A stretch of 15,983 bases of DNA from Candidatus Wirthbacteria bacterium CG2_30_54_11. Its GTDB lineage: Bacteria; Patescibacteriota; CG2-30-54-11. Where the stretch lies: NCBI GenBank assembly GCA_001873755.1, contig MNZT01000060.1, positions 1 to 15,983 on the forward strand. The letters run 5' to 3'. Shown here in pieces: positions 1 to 6,391 of this stretch (position 1 is its first letter; each line of letters opens with the position of its first letter). A model generated the notes under the pieces. The model ran no database searches. It was not told the DNA's origin and saw only the letters and a program-made list of their open reading frames with translations. A program made the translations under genes and the position numbers.

Positions 1-63
1 CCCATCCAACTACAACGACAAATCAAGTCCAAACTCAACAAGCTACGGGACACCCTTCGGTAA
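1..63 (+). CDS. 3' end of an unidentified gene (partial)
   Basis: An open frame enters from the left edge and ends at the TAA at 61-63. It encodes 20 residues, PIQLQRQIKSKLNKLRDTLR, a basic amphipathic tail. I do not recognise it with certainty. The style (LQRxIxxKLxxL just before the stop) recalls C-termini of some rve-type (IS481/IS3-like) transposases, and an insertion sequence follows, but 20 residues cannot prove this. It could also be a chance open frame. Confidence 0.3.
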   Translation, partial: PIQLQRQIKSKLNKLRDTLR

Positions 64-138
64 GATTTCTTAATGATCTAACGCGTAATACTATTAAATA
101 TAAATTATTGCCCGTGAATGAATGAGGTCCCTGTGGGT
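64..138. other. Short AT-rich spacer before the IS
   Basis: This spacer lies between the stop codon at 61-63 and the left terminal repeat of the IS256 element. It is AT-rich around 71-110. I see no gene, clear promoter or target duplication matching the right flank of the IS. Confidence 0.4.
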
Positions 139-160
139 TTGTAAACCACTTTGTGTAAAT
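139..160 (+). repeat. IS256 left terminal inverted repeat
   Basis: TTGTAAACCACTTTGTGTAAAT pairs with 1413-1434 at 18 of 22 positions, with two matching blocks (TGTAAAC and TTTGTGTAAAT). Its inner end touches the transposase stop codon at 160-162. Confidence 0.8.
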
Positions 161-1389
161 CAATTTGGTAAGCAGATTCTACCCTCAAAACGGATCATGA
201 GCTGATTCAGGATTTGAGCCCAATCTTTTATCGGCATCGTCCACTTTTTGCTGGTATTCATAACTGCCAGGTAGAGTTGTTTCTGAATGGCATGTTCATC
301 CGGGTAGGTTCCCTTGGTTTTCACCACTTTTCGCATTTGACGGTAAAAGCTCTCGATTGAGTTGGTGGTATAAATCAGCCGGGCAATTTCCTTGGGATAA
401 TCAAAGTAGACGCTCAATTCTGCCCAGTTGTTTTCCCAGCTTCGAATGGCAATTGCGTAACGGGTTCCCCATTTTTCACGAAGTCCGACAAGTGCCTTTT
501 CTGCCTCTTTTCTCGTTACTGCCTGGTATACCCCTTTCAAATCGGCCATGAACTCTTTCCGGTCTTTCCAGCTCACATATTTGAGTGTGTTACGGATCTG
601 ATGTACCACACACCGCTGTACAATAGTTTGCGGGAATACTGCGGTGATCGCCTCCTTGAATCCGGTTAGTCCATCCACACTGGCGATCAAAATGTCCTTC
701 ACTCCACGACTCTGCACTTCGCTTAAAACAGTCAGCCAGTAATTCGCACCTTCACTTTCTCCGCTCACCCAGACGCCCAGAACTTCTTTCATTCCCTCAG
801 TGGTGATACCGAGCATGGTATAGACCGCACGTGCCTTGCTCTGCCCATCTACTCGTAAATGTATGTATATTGCATCCAGATAAAGCATCGGGTATACCGC
901 TGGAAGTGGTCTGTTTTGCCACTCCTCTATCTCAGGCATCAGTTTGTTCGTGATCTGGCTTATTGCCCCTGCTGATAGCGTCGCTCCGTACATTTCCTCT
1001 ATCATCAAACTGATGTCCCGGGTACTCATCCCTCGCCCATACATGGCGACAATCTTAGCCTCAAGCTCGTTCGTCTTTCGTTGATACTTGGGTAAAACCT
1101 GGGGTTCGTATTCCCCTTCGCGATCACGGGGTACTTCGATTGTTACCGCTCCATCACTCGTCTCAATGGTCTTTTCGTAGCTTCCATTCCGACTGTTTTT
1201 CTGGTGGCTGTCCGTCTTTTGATGCTTCTCGTATCCGAGGCTTTCTGTGAGTTCTGCCTCCATCATGCTCTGGAGAGTTTTCCCGAACAGCTGAGAGAGC
1301 ATCCCGCCTTTCCCGATCAGATCTTCCGGCTTCTTTGCCTTTTTGGCCAACAACTTGGCCAGTTCGTCGATCAATTCCTCTTGTGCCAT
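160..1389 (-). CDS. IS256-family (mutator-type) DDE transposase
   Basis: This is a 409-residue transposase that would cut and integrate its own IS. The DDE catalytic triad expected of the mutator-like family is visible: the first Asp in MLYLDAIYIHLRVDGQ, the second in ILIASVDGLTGFKEAI, and the Glu in TTNSIESFYRQMRK, followed by the usual TKGTYPDEHAIQKQLYLAV segment. The N-terminus (LLSQLFGKTLQSMMEAELTE and the SRNGSYEKT region) is also typical. Length is normal, with no frameshift. I chose the ATG at 1389 because AAGGAGG (minus strand of 1400-1406) lies 10 bases upstream. The frame extends 11 codons further to a TTG, but that lies inside the terminal repeat. It appears intact and could be active. 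Confidence 0.93.
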   Translation of the reverse strand: MAQEELIDELAKLLAKKAKKPEDLIGKGGMLSQLFGKTLQSMMEAELTESLGYEKHQKTDSHQKNSRNGSYEKTIETSDGAVTIEVPRDREGEYEPQVLPKYQRKTNELEAKIVAMYGRGMSTRDISLMIEEMYGATLSAGAISQITNKLMPEIEEWQNRPLPAVYPMLYLDAIYIHLRVDGQSKARAVYTMLGITTEGMKEVLGVWVSGESEGANYWLTVLSEVQSRGVKDILIASVDGLTGFKEAITAVFPQTIVQRCVVHQIRNTLKYVSWKDRKEFMADLKGVYQAVTRKEAEKALVGLREKWGTRYAIAIRSWENNWAELSVYFDYPKEIARLIYTTNSIESFYRQMRKVVKTKGTYPDEHAIQKQLYLAVMNTSKKWTMPIKDWAQILNQLMIRFEGRICLPN

Positions 1390-1412
1390 GGTTTCCTTTC
1401 CTCCTTGGTACC

Positions 1413-1434
1413 ATTTACACAAAAGAGTTTACAC
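1413..1434 (-). repeat. IS256 right terminal inverted repeat
   Basis: Read on the minus strand this is GTGTAAACTCTTTTGTGTAAAT. The TAA in its outer part (1431-1429) terminates the ThiF-like gene, so the IS joins directly onto that coding region. Confidence 0.8.
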
Positions 1435-2454
1435 TACCGCTATTTTTCTCCGATATCGCTCTTTATTGTCTTTTCTAGTTATAATATTCAATATGGTTGC
1501 AGCCCCGACGGCTCCTTCTACCATCCCTGCGGTAATAAGTTGCGGCCAAGTTACTAAACTTTTTCCTATTTCTTTTAATGCTATCGACATTCTTGGATCC
1601 ATATATTTCCTACCAACAATCTTAGATATAATTTCTATCCTTTTATCAATGCTGCCATTTTGATCCAGAAAAATATTAGTCCAATACTTTTCCTTTCTCC
1701 CAAGAATAGGCAACTCCCTATTCAAGTCATATCGTTCTACATCTATGATTGCTCCATGGACATTACTTGTTAGCATTACAACTGCAACGCCATATTTCTT
1801 TGCCCACTTACGTATTTCAATTTTCATCTCAAGACTATCAATCTCTTCCACGACCATGTCTATCTTTTGTTTTCTGTGAACTTCCGTGAGCAATCTCGTT
1901 GTCATTTTTGTATCTAATACATCTATTCTGGCATATGGATTGTTGCCATACAATCTCCTTGCAACCAGTTCCGCTTTATTAATGCCCACCTCATCGACGC
2001 CGCCAAGCAACCTATTAAAATTCACACATTCTAAATTATCATGATCACAGAGGACGAAATTGGCGCACCCCATCAAACCTAAAGAATGCGCAATATTACT
2101 TCCGACACTCAAGCCGATGATTGCGATACGATAATCATGTAGCTTTTTCTGATCATTTTTTTCTATTAACGGCTTATTTCGACTTGTTTTAAGTGTGTCA
2201 TGGTCATTTTCTGGTAAAACTGAAACTACTTTTTTTAGCCATGGAAAAAAAAAGAAATTAAATCGAATCGCCCTAACAAAACGACGATATTCCTTAGAAA
2301 CAATAATATCATTCTTGCTGCACGAAACCTTCTCTGGATGTCGCACTAGAAATAAAGCTAATAGCTGTGATTCTCGTTGGTCAATTAATGCAACATTTGG
2401 ATGAGATCGTATAAACTCATTTAAACCGGTCGCAATAAGACGTGGGGTATCCAT
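1429..2454 (-). CDS. ThiF/E1-like adenylyltransferase, N-terminal half of the Rv1355c (MoeY) type
   Basis: E1-like enzymes bind ATP in a Rossmann fold and adenylate a carboxylate, often a protein or peptide C-terminus. Visible motifs (from MDTPRL): GLSVGSN at 114-120 for the nucleotide, DHDNLE at 137-142, NFNRL at 145-149 with the arginine, and K160 in the INKAELVARR helix. From memory, the 110-residue N-terminal part (FPWLKKVVSVLPE, SRNKPLIEKNDQ), the EEIDSLEMK segment and TSNVHGAIIDVERYDL resemble mycobacterial Rv1355c, where this domain is fused to a nitroreductase. I see no CxxC zinc pair and no obvious catalytic cysteine, so adenylation without thioester transfer is likely. I chose the ATG at 2454 because AAGGGA (2467-2462) sits 7 bases upstream. 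An ATG at 2481 would overlap the ligase gene by 13 bases. The stop codon comes from the IS terminal repeat, so the last residues may differ from the ancestral protein. Substrate unknown. Confidence 0.82.
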   Translation of the reverse strand: MDTPRLIATGLNEFIRSHPNVALIDQRESQLLALFLVRHPEKVSCSKNDIIVSKEYRRFVRAIRFNFFFFPWLKKVVSVLPENDHDTLKTSRNKPLIEKNDQKKLHDYRIAIIGLSVGSNIAHSLGLMGCANFVLCDHDNLECVNFNRLLGGVDEVGINKAELVARRLYGNNPYARIDVLDTKMTTRLLTEVHRKQKIDMVVEEIDSLEMKIEIRKWAKKYGVAVVMLTSNVHGAIIDVERYDLNRELPILGRKEKYWTNIFLDQNGSIDKRIEIISKIVGRKYMDPRMSIALKEIGKSLVTWPQLITAGMVEGAVGAATILNIITRKDNKERYRRKIAVV

Positions 2455-2468
2455 AAACAGATCCCTTA

Positions 2469-4037
2469 CTACATAACACATTTCTGCTTTACGACATCAT
2501 TCGAAAACAATCCGCTTCCTTTCGGAAACAATTTCACTAAGGGCAAGCTCTTTTCGCCCAAAGATTCATATAAACGATTATACTCTGAATTCTTTTGCCT
2601 CAACGTCACAACTAATTCTCTCGAAAATATTGTTACGAGCTCTACTGATGGTTCAAGTGCAAAACCTAACTCTATGGCAATAATAATTTTTTGTATCCCG
2701 TTATTGTCATCTTTAACTTGCATCCTAAACTTGCCGGTTGCCCATTGTTTTAACTGGTCAGACTCCAAAGCGGCTTTGATATTTTCCGGAAAAATTTTTA
2801 AGCCGTAATAGGAAATGGTGCTATCGCTCTTCCCAAACAGATAAAGAAAAGGAAGCTTCCAACTATTGTTAATATTGTTATTTCTGAGTTCATTATGCAG
2901 GTCAACACCAATTTTTAAAAACTGACTATAAAGCTCATTATGAGTAAAAAGCCCCCCTTCGTCATGTATATTATATCTGACTAGCGGAATCCCGGCAAAA
3001 GAACTAAAAATTAATTCGTTATTTTCTTTTTCAAAAAATCTCATAAGAGGATTGTACTGGATTAGGGTACATGTTCGAGTGCTTCCTATAACTGCTGTTG
3101 AGACTTGATCGTTGCTTTCCAATATTCTCTTGGCGCAAATACTTATCGGGGTCTCGTGCCCCAAAATCAATGAATCGGCACTTCCATACATATTTAAGGA
3201 AATAGATAAATCACTAAAATCCTGGGACGCTGAAGTGATAATGTTTTCTCGCCACTTCTCAGAAAATCCTTCTGCTGCAAAAAGGAAGCGGAGCTTTCTT
3301 TTACTCCAAGAAAAACCATGCGCAATAGAATAATCAACTACGTCTTTGACGAATGGAGGATAACCCGCTAATATTATTTGATCATAAGGACCAGAGGCTT
3401 CTCGCAATACTTTATCGATATCGCTTAGACTGAGCCCAGGAGTCGCTACTAATAAATCATACCCCTTATACGAAGCCTGAATAACCATATTCGTAACGTG
3501 CAACCCCGCGACATACATCCCCATTGAAAAACAATTAATTACTAACGTTTTATATTTATCAATCTCAAAAATATCCTTCAAAAAAACTTCGGCTGTTAGA
3601 TTGGATTCAACGTCTTGAAATCCCCCCCTTGGCCAAGAGAATGGCTGGCCTGAAGATCCCGAGCTAAGAGCTACTAATCCATTTGAACGTAAAGATCCAT
3701 CAACACATAACTCGTTTGGCGCATATTTTCCTAGATAGTTCTTTTTATTCACCCAAGGGACTCTTTGCATATCATCAGATGAAACGATCTTTGTATGATC
3801 AACTCCATTAAGTCTTAAAAAATCTTTATAGGCGGGAACCCTTTCTGCAATGAAATGGAAAAAATCTAGATACAGGGATTTCGCCTTCTCCTTGAGGAGC
3901 ACACTGTTGTAAGTTCGATATTCAGCAATGAGATGATCAATATCAGTGGAATAATAGAAGTCCAGTAAATGCTTAGTAGAATCTCGATCTTCAAAAGACC
4001 TGTAATACATAGGATAAAACTTGTCAAAAAGAGACAT
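2469..4037 (-). CDS. PaaK/CapK-like adenylate-forming ligase
   Basis: This 522-residue protein resembles the phenylacetate-CoA ligase/CapK branch of the ANL superfamily, which activates a carboxylic acid as an acyl-AMP and may then pass it to CoA or another thiol or amine. Visible motifs: the glycine/serine-rich ATP loop SSGSSGQP at 125-132; NMYGSAD near 282-288 at the position of the family YGxTE motif; LVRYNIHDEGG, with the conserved Asp that contacts ribose; and LFGKSDSTISYYGLKIFPENI, matching the hinge GRxDD...G.ki.P..ie. The basic tail (lysines in LVKLFPKGSGLFSNDVVKQK) may carry the catalytic lysine. GAGGAG (minus strand of 4043-4048) lies 5-6 bases before the ATG. It is the middle gene of the module and nearly overlaps the ThiF-like gene. 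The acid it activates cannot be read from the sequence. Base composition is AT-rich compared with the plus-strand genes. Confidence 0.8.
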   Translation of the reverse strand: MSLFDKFYPMYYRSFEDRDSTKHLLDFYYSTDIDHLIAEYRTYNSVLLKEKAKSLYLDFFHFIAERVPAYKDFLRLNGVDHTKIVSSDDMQRVPWVNKKNYLGKYAPNELCVDGSLRSNGLVALSSGSSGQPFSWPRGGFQDVESNLTAEVFLKDIFEIDKYKTLVINCFSMGMYVAGLHVTNMVIQASYKGYDLLVATPGLSLSDIDKVLREASGPYDQIILAGYPPFVKDVVDYSIAHGFSWSKRKLRFLFAAEGFSEKWRENIITSASQDFSDLSISLNMYGSADSLILGHETPISICAKRILESNDQVSTAVIGSTRTCTLIQYNPLMRFFEKENNELIFSSFAGIPLVRYNIHDEGGLFTHNELYSQFLKIGVDLHNELRNNNINNSWKLPFLYLFGKSDSTISYYGLKIFPENIKAALESDQLKQWATGKFRMQVKDDNNGIQKIIIAIELGFALEPSVELVTIFSRELVVTLRQKNSEYNRLYESLGEKSLPLVKLFPKGSGLFSNDVVKQKCVM

Positions 4038-4045
4038 GATAACTC

Positions 4046-4081
4046 CTCAATAGAAATAATCTGTTTATTTTCTATTTTGAG
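4046..4081 (-). promoter_or_regulatory. Hairpin overlapping the ligase gene's ribosome-binding site
   Basis: In the minus-strand transcript CTCAAAATAGAAAATAA (4081-4065) can pair with TTATTTCTATTGAG (4059-4046), with a 5-base loop and about three bulged bases in the 5' arm. The 3' arm ends in GAG, the first half of GAGGAG, which is the ribosome-binding site of the ligase gene. There is no U-tract, so it is not a usual terminator. A role in translation control is an inference. Confidence 0.45.
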
Positions 4082-4106
4082 TTTTTCTGTGCCTTTCTAT
4101 ACCCAT
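4065..4106 (-). CDS. Possible 13-residue leader peptide upstream of the ligase gene
   Basis: A short open frame starts at the ATG at 4106 and stops at the TAA at 4067-4065. It encodes MGIERHRKTQNRK, which is very basic. It lies 18 bases after the nitroreductase stop codon. Its last five codons and stop form the 5' arm of the hairpin that touches the next gene's ribosome-binding site. That is the geometry of translational attenuators such as those of erm genes. Its own Shine-Dalgarno is weak (aagagc). It may be a chance ORF. Confidence 0.3.
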   Translation of the reverse strand: MGIERHRKTQNRK

Positions 4107-4124
4107 TTGCTCTTGGTTGGATTC

Positions 4125-5159
4125 TCATGACAATAAAATTTGCTGTAGTTGATGTCGTGGACTATGTTCCACGCCTCTCGAACAATACCCAATACTCAAA
4201 AAAATTTGAGGGGCGAATGAAAGGTTAAGGCAACTGACAACTTTCTCTCTCAGCTCCTCAAACTCAATAGGACCGATAAATATACCTACTGATAATTTTT
4301 CGCTTATTGACATTAAAGAAATTTTTTGCATGCTTTGTCCCACTGACACCCAATTCCGCAATGAATCAATAGATGAACCTAGCACAAAAGTAACTGGTGA
4401 CGATATTATCATTCTTTTGGAACTAGTTGCATGTTGTTTCCCGATATTGACGTATTTCAATATTAAAGGAACTATCAAAGAAGGAATGTCAGGAATTCCT
4501 TTTGTGTATGCCGGCATTCCATCATACTTATGCGTATAATTATCTCGTACCCATTTTGCAAGATCTCGACGACATCGAGTGTTCGAAAAAACATAACGAA
4601 TAGACGAAACCACAAGATCTCCAATTTGCTCCTTCTCCTCTTGATTCTGAACTAATCGATAAAATGTCTTACTTTTCAAAAGAACCGTTTCTATCTTTTT
4701 GACACTATGCAACGAGATTGCTAAATCCAACCGCTTTCTCCTGTTTGTTTTCATCTGTGTTATTGCCGAAAACATCTCAACTAAGCTATCATCTACATTT
4801 CGGGTCGGGAAAACTTTAATTTTCACAACATCAACGCCATGAAATAAATACTCAATAGAAAGTGAATAACCAAAATAATGAGCAGCGATTTCAAGATTGC
4901 CGATGGCGGCTCCTATCCCGATATATAACGAACGACTATGAGCATCCATAACGGGAAGCATCTTAGTTTCATTATATTTTACAAGAAGCTCGTCGCCATT
5001 AATAGAAAAGAGCCAAGGCTGTGCATTATTCGCAGAAACTGCTAACAAGGCATACTTTAAAAAATACTGTATTTTACTTTCTATACTTTCACTTCCGGGA
5101 TAACTATCACTTGAAATAGTCCATGCATTGTAATTCGGTCGATTTAAATTAATTATCAT
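4125..5159 (-). CDS. Acg/Rv3131-type nitroreductase-family protein
   Basis: This 344-residue protein resembles the large mycobacterial Acg/Rv3131 nitroreductase group, which has a nitroreductase fold and normally binds FMN. Visible family features: the N-terminal SANNAQPWLFSINGDELLV segment (NxQPW is the FMN/substrate loop), LPVMDAHSRSLYIGIGAAIGNLEIAA, KTNRRKRLDLA, and the C-terminal APQIFLSIGYC...HSPRHQLQQIL ending. In Rv1355c a domain of this kind is fused behind a ThiF domain; here the two are separate genes. I chose the ATG at 5159, with a weak GAGAG 8-9 bases upstream. A GTG at 5174 would add five residues. It begins soon after the tsaD stop and could be co-transcribed with it. The reaction is unknown: it could oxidise or reduce a product of the neighbouring ligases, or bind rather than turn over flavin. 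Confidence 0.75.
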   Translation of the reverse strand: MIINLNRPNYNAWTISSDSYPGSESIESKIQYFLKYALLAVSANNAQPWLFSINGDELLVKYNETKMLPVMDAHSRSLYIGIGAAIGNLEIAAHYFGYSLSIEYLFHGVDVVKIKVFPTRNVDDSLVEMFSAITQMKTNRRKRLDLAISLHSVKKIETVLLKSKTFYRLVQNQEEKEQIGDLVVSSIRYVFSNTRCRRDLAKWVRDNYTHKYDGMPAYTKGIPDIPSLIVPLILKYVNIGKQHATSSKRMIISSPVTFVLGSSIDSLRNWVSVGQSMQKISLMSISEKLSVGIFIGPIEFEELREKVVSCLNLSFAPQIFLSIGYCSRGVEHSPRHQLQQILLS

Positions 5160-5187
5160 AAGCAGCACTCTCACATTTTGAAAAATA

Positions 5188-6267
5188 TTACCAGCATTTA
5201 ATCGTATCGTTCCGGCTATTGCTTGCCTTTTCTACCCCCCCCACCATCGCCGCATTATCCGTACAATATCGCAAACCAGGGACACGAAGCAAAGCACCAA
5301 ATCGCTCGGACATCGCCTCTCGCAAGGCCTTATTGGCCGCCACCCCGCCCGCCAGGATCACACTCCTGACCTCTGACTTTTCACGTGAAAACTGTTCAAC
5401 TGCTCTCACCGTCTTCTCAAGCAGAACATCGATAACTGCCTGCTGAAATGATGCTGCAATATCACTGATGAACCGGATGCGCTCCCCCTCTCCGTCTCCT
5501 TGCTTGCTAGCATTGAAAGTTCTAACCTCCCGAAGTACCGCTGTTTTGAGCCCGGAAAAACTGAAATTCAGATTCCGTCTCTCCATCATGGCTCTTGGAA
5601 AAGCAAACTTTTTCGGATCGCCAGAGAGGGCTGCCTTGGACACATTTGGGCCGCCCGGATAGGGGAGACCGAGGAGCTTGCCAACCTTATCAAATGCCTC
5701 TCCAGCTGCATCATCAAGCGTCGACCCTACCACCTCCCAGTGCTCTCGGTCTGCCATCCAAAGGATCTCGGTGTGTCCACCTGAGACGAGTAACCCAATG
5801 GCAGGGAATTTGATCTTCAGCCCAGTTTCCACGTGGAAACCATCATTCACATGTTGTCTAGCGTACACGGTGCTGAGCGACGTAGAAGGAGTCGAAGTAT
5901 CCCACAGCTCAACAGCAAGCACATGCGCGCGCAGATGGTCGATTTGCTTCAATGGCTTCCTAAGGCTGAATGAGAGTGCCTGCGCGGTACTTTGACCAAC
6001 AAGTAAAGAACCGATCAGACCCGGCCCCCTGGTCACCGCGATTGAATCTATCTGCTCCCAGGATGTCCCGCCTGCCTGAAGCGCTTCCTCGATCACCAGC
6101 AGGATATTTTCGGTGTGAGCCCGGGCTGCCATTTCAGGAACCACGCCACCAATCGACGAAAACAGGGGTATCTGAGACGAAATAATGCTTGATAACACAA
6201 AGCCGTCGTCCCTGACAACGGCGGCAGCAGTCTCATCGCACGATGTTTCTATTCCCAGGACCAGCAT
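5188..6267 (-). CDS. tsaD: tRNA N6-adenosine threonylcarbamoyltransferase TsaD
   Basis: TsaD transfers threonylcarbamoyl from TC-AMP to A37 of ANN-reading tRNAs, together with TsaB and TsaE. Clear family motifs: GIETSCDETAAAVV at the N-terminus, the metal-binding HLRAH pair, LLVSGGHTEI, DAAGEAFDKVGKLLGLPYPGGP, NFSFSGLKTAV, VILAGGVAANKALRE and YCTDNAAM. I start it at the ATG at 6267 (359 residues); a GTG at 6276 would add three. Two oddities. First, about 30 extra residues (roughly LWDTST to KFPAIG) lie between HLRAH and SGGHT. Second, after CTDNAAMVGG the protein ends in an unrelated VEKASNSRNDTIKCW, lacking the C-terminal helix expected from relatives, exactly at a G8 tract. It may drive transcription of the downstream module. 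Confidence 0.95.
   Translation of the reverse strand: MLVLGIETSCDETAAAVVRDDGFVLSSIISSQIPLFSSIGGVVPEMAARAHTENILLVIEEALQAGGTSWEQIDSIAVTRGPGLIGSLLVGQSTAQALSFSLRKPLKQIDHLRAHVLAVELWDTSTPSTSLSTVYARQHVNDGFHVETGLKIKFPAIGLLVSGGHTEILWMADREHWEVVGSTLDDAAGEAFDKVGKLLGLPYPGGPNVSKAALSGDPKKFAFPRAMMERRNLNFSFSGLKTAVLREVRTFNASKQGDGEGERIRFISDIAASFQQAVIDVLLEKTVRAVEQFSREKSEVRSVILAGGVAANKALREAMSERFGALLRVPGLRYCTDNAAMVGGVEKASNSRNDTIKCW
5235..5242 (-). repeat. G8 homopolymer tract in the 3' end of tsaD
   Basis: Eight consecutive C on the plus strand (G8 in the gene) follow the CTDNAAMV codons. With 8 G the protein ends in VEKASNSRNDTIKCW. Loss of one G gives an immediate TAG, and gain of one gives GRKGKQ then TAG. Such tracts slip in replication and in sequencing. 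Confidence 0.8.
5378..5391. promoter_or_regulatory. parS-like palindrome (TTTTCACGTGAAAA)
   Basis: This perfect 14-bp palindrome contains the full TTTCACGTGAAA core of the common bacterial parS consensus TGTTTCACGTGAAACA, differing in the outer bases. It lies inside tsaD, in codons for the variable EQFSREKSEV stretch. ParB binding is an inference. Confidence 0.4.
5825..5840. promoter_or_regulatory. parS-like palindrome (GTTTCCACGTGGAAAC), copy 1
   Basis: This perfect 16-bp palindrome is centred on CACGTG. It is identical to the one at 8301-8316 and shares TTCCACGTGGAA with parS variants of the TGTTCCACGTGGAACA type. It lies in tsaD, within the roughly 30-residue insertion that is not part of the conserved fold, so protein constraint does not explain it. 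Confidence 0.45.
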
Positions 6268-6300
6268 AGAAACCACAAAAGTGATACCAAAAGCGCGGCC

Positions 6301-6329
6301 ATTATATCACTGGATACATGTTATACCAA
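6301..6329 (-). promoter_or_regulatory. Sigma-70-type promoter of tsaD
   Basis: On the minus strand TTGGTA (6329-6324) and TATAAT (6306-6301) are separated by 17 bases. The -10 is a perfect consensus and is preceded by TGA, making it an extended -10. It lies 34 bases before the tsaD start codon, so the leader would be short. It may also transcribe the three downstream genes. Confidence 0.75.
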
Positions 6330-6391
6330 CCTCCTGAGAGTACGAAACACCAGGGACTTCGACGAATCTGCACCTTTCACATGATTTCATC

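Larger units (their letters stand above)
139..1434 (-). mobile_element. Complete IS256-family insertion sequence
   Basis: A single transposase gene is enclosed by imperfect terminal inverted repeats. The left repeat is 139-160 (TTGTAAACCACTTTGTGTAAAT). The right repeat, read on the minus strand from 1434 to 1413, is GTGTAAACTCTTTTGTGTAAAT. They agree at 18 of 22 positions, with the mismatches at the first base and in the centre. The total length of about 1.3 kb suits the family. IS256 elements usually make 8-9 bp target duplications. The flanks here (131-138 ctgtgggt; 1435-1442 taccgcta) do not match, which suggests later rearrangement, recombination between copies, or mis-set ends. The right end also supplies the stop codon of the ThiF-like gene. 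Confidence 0.85.

Noticed and set aside
828..833. Fourth CACGTG in the window, inside the IS transposase
   Set aside because: Its flanks (accGCACGTGCct) lack the T/A-rich arms of the three parS-like sites.
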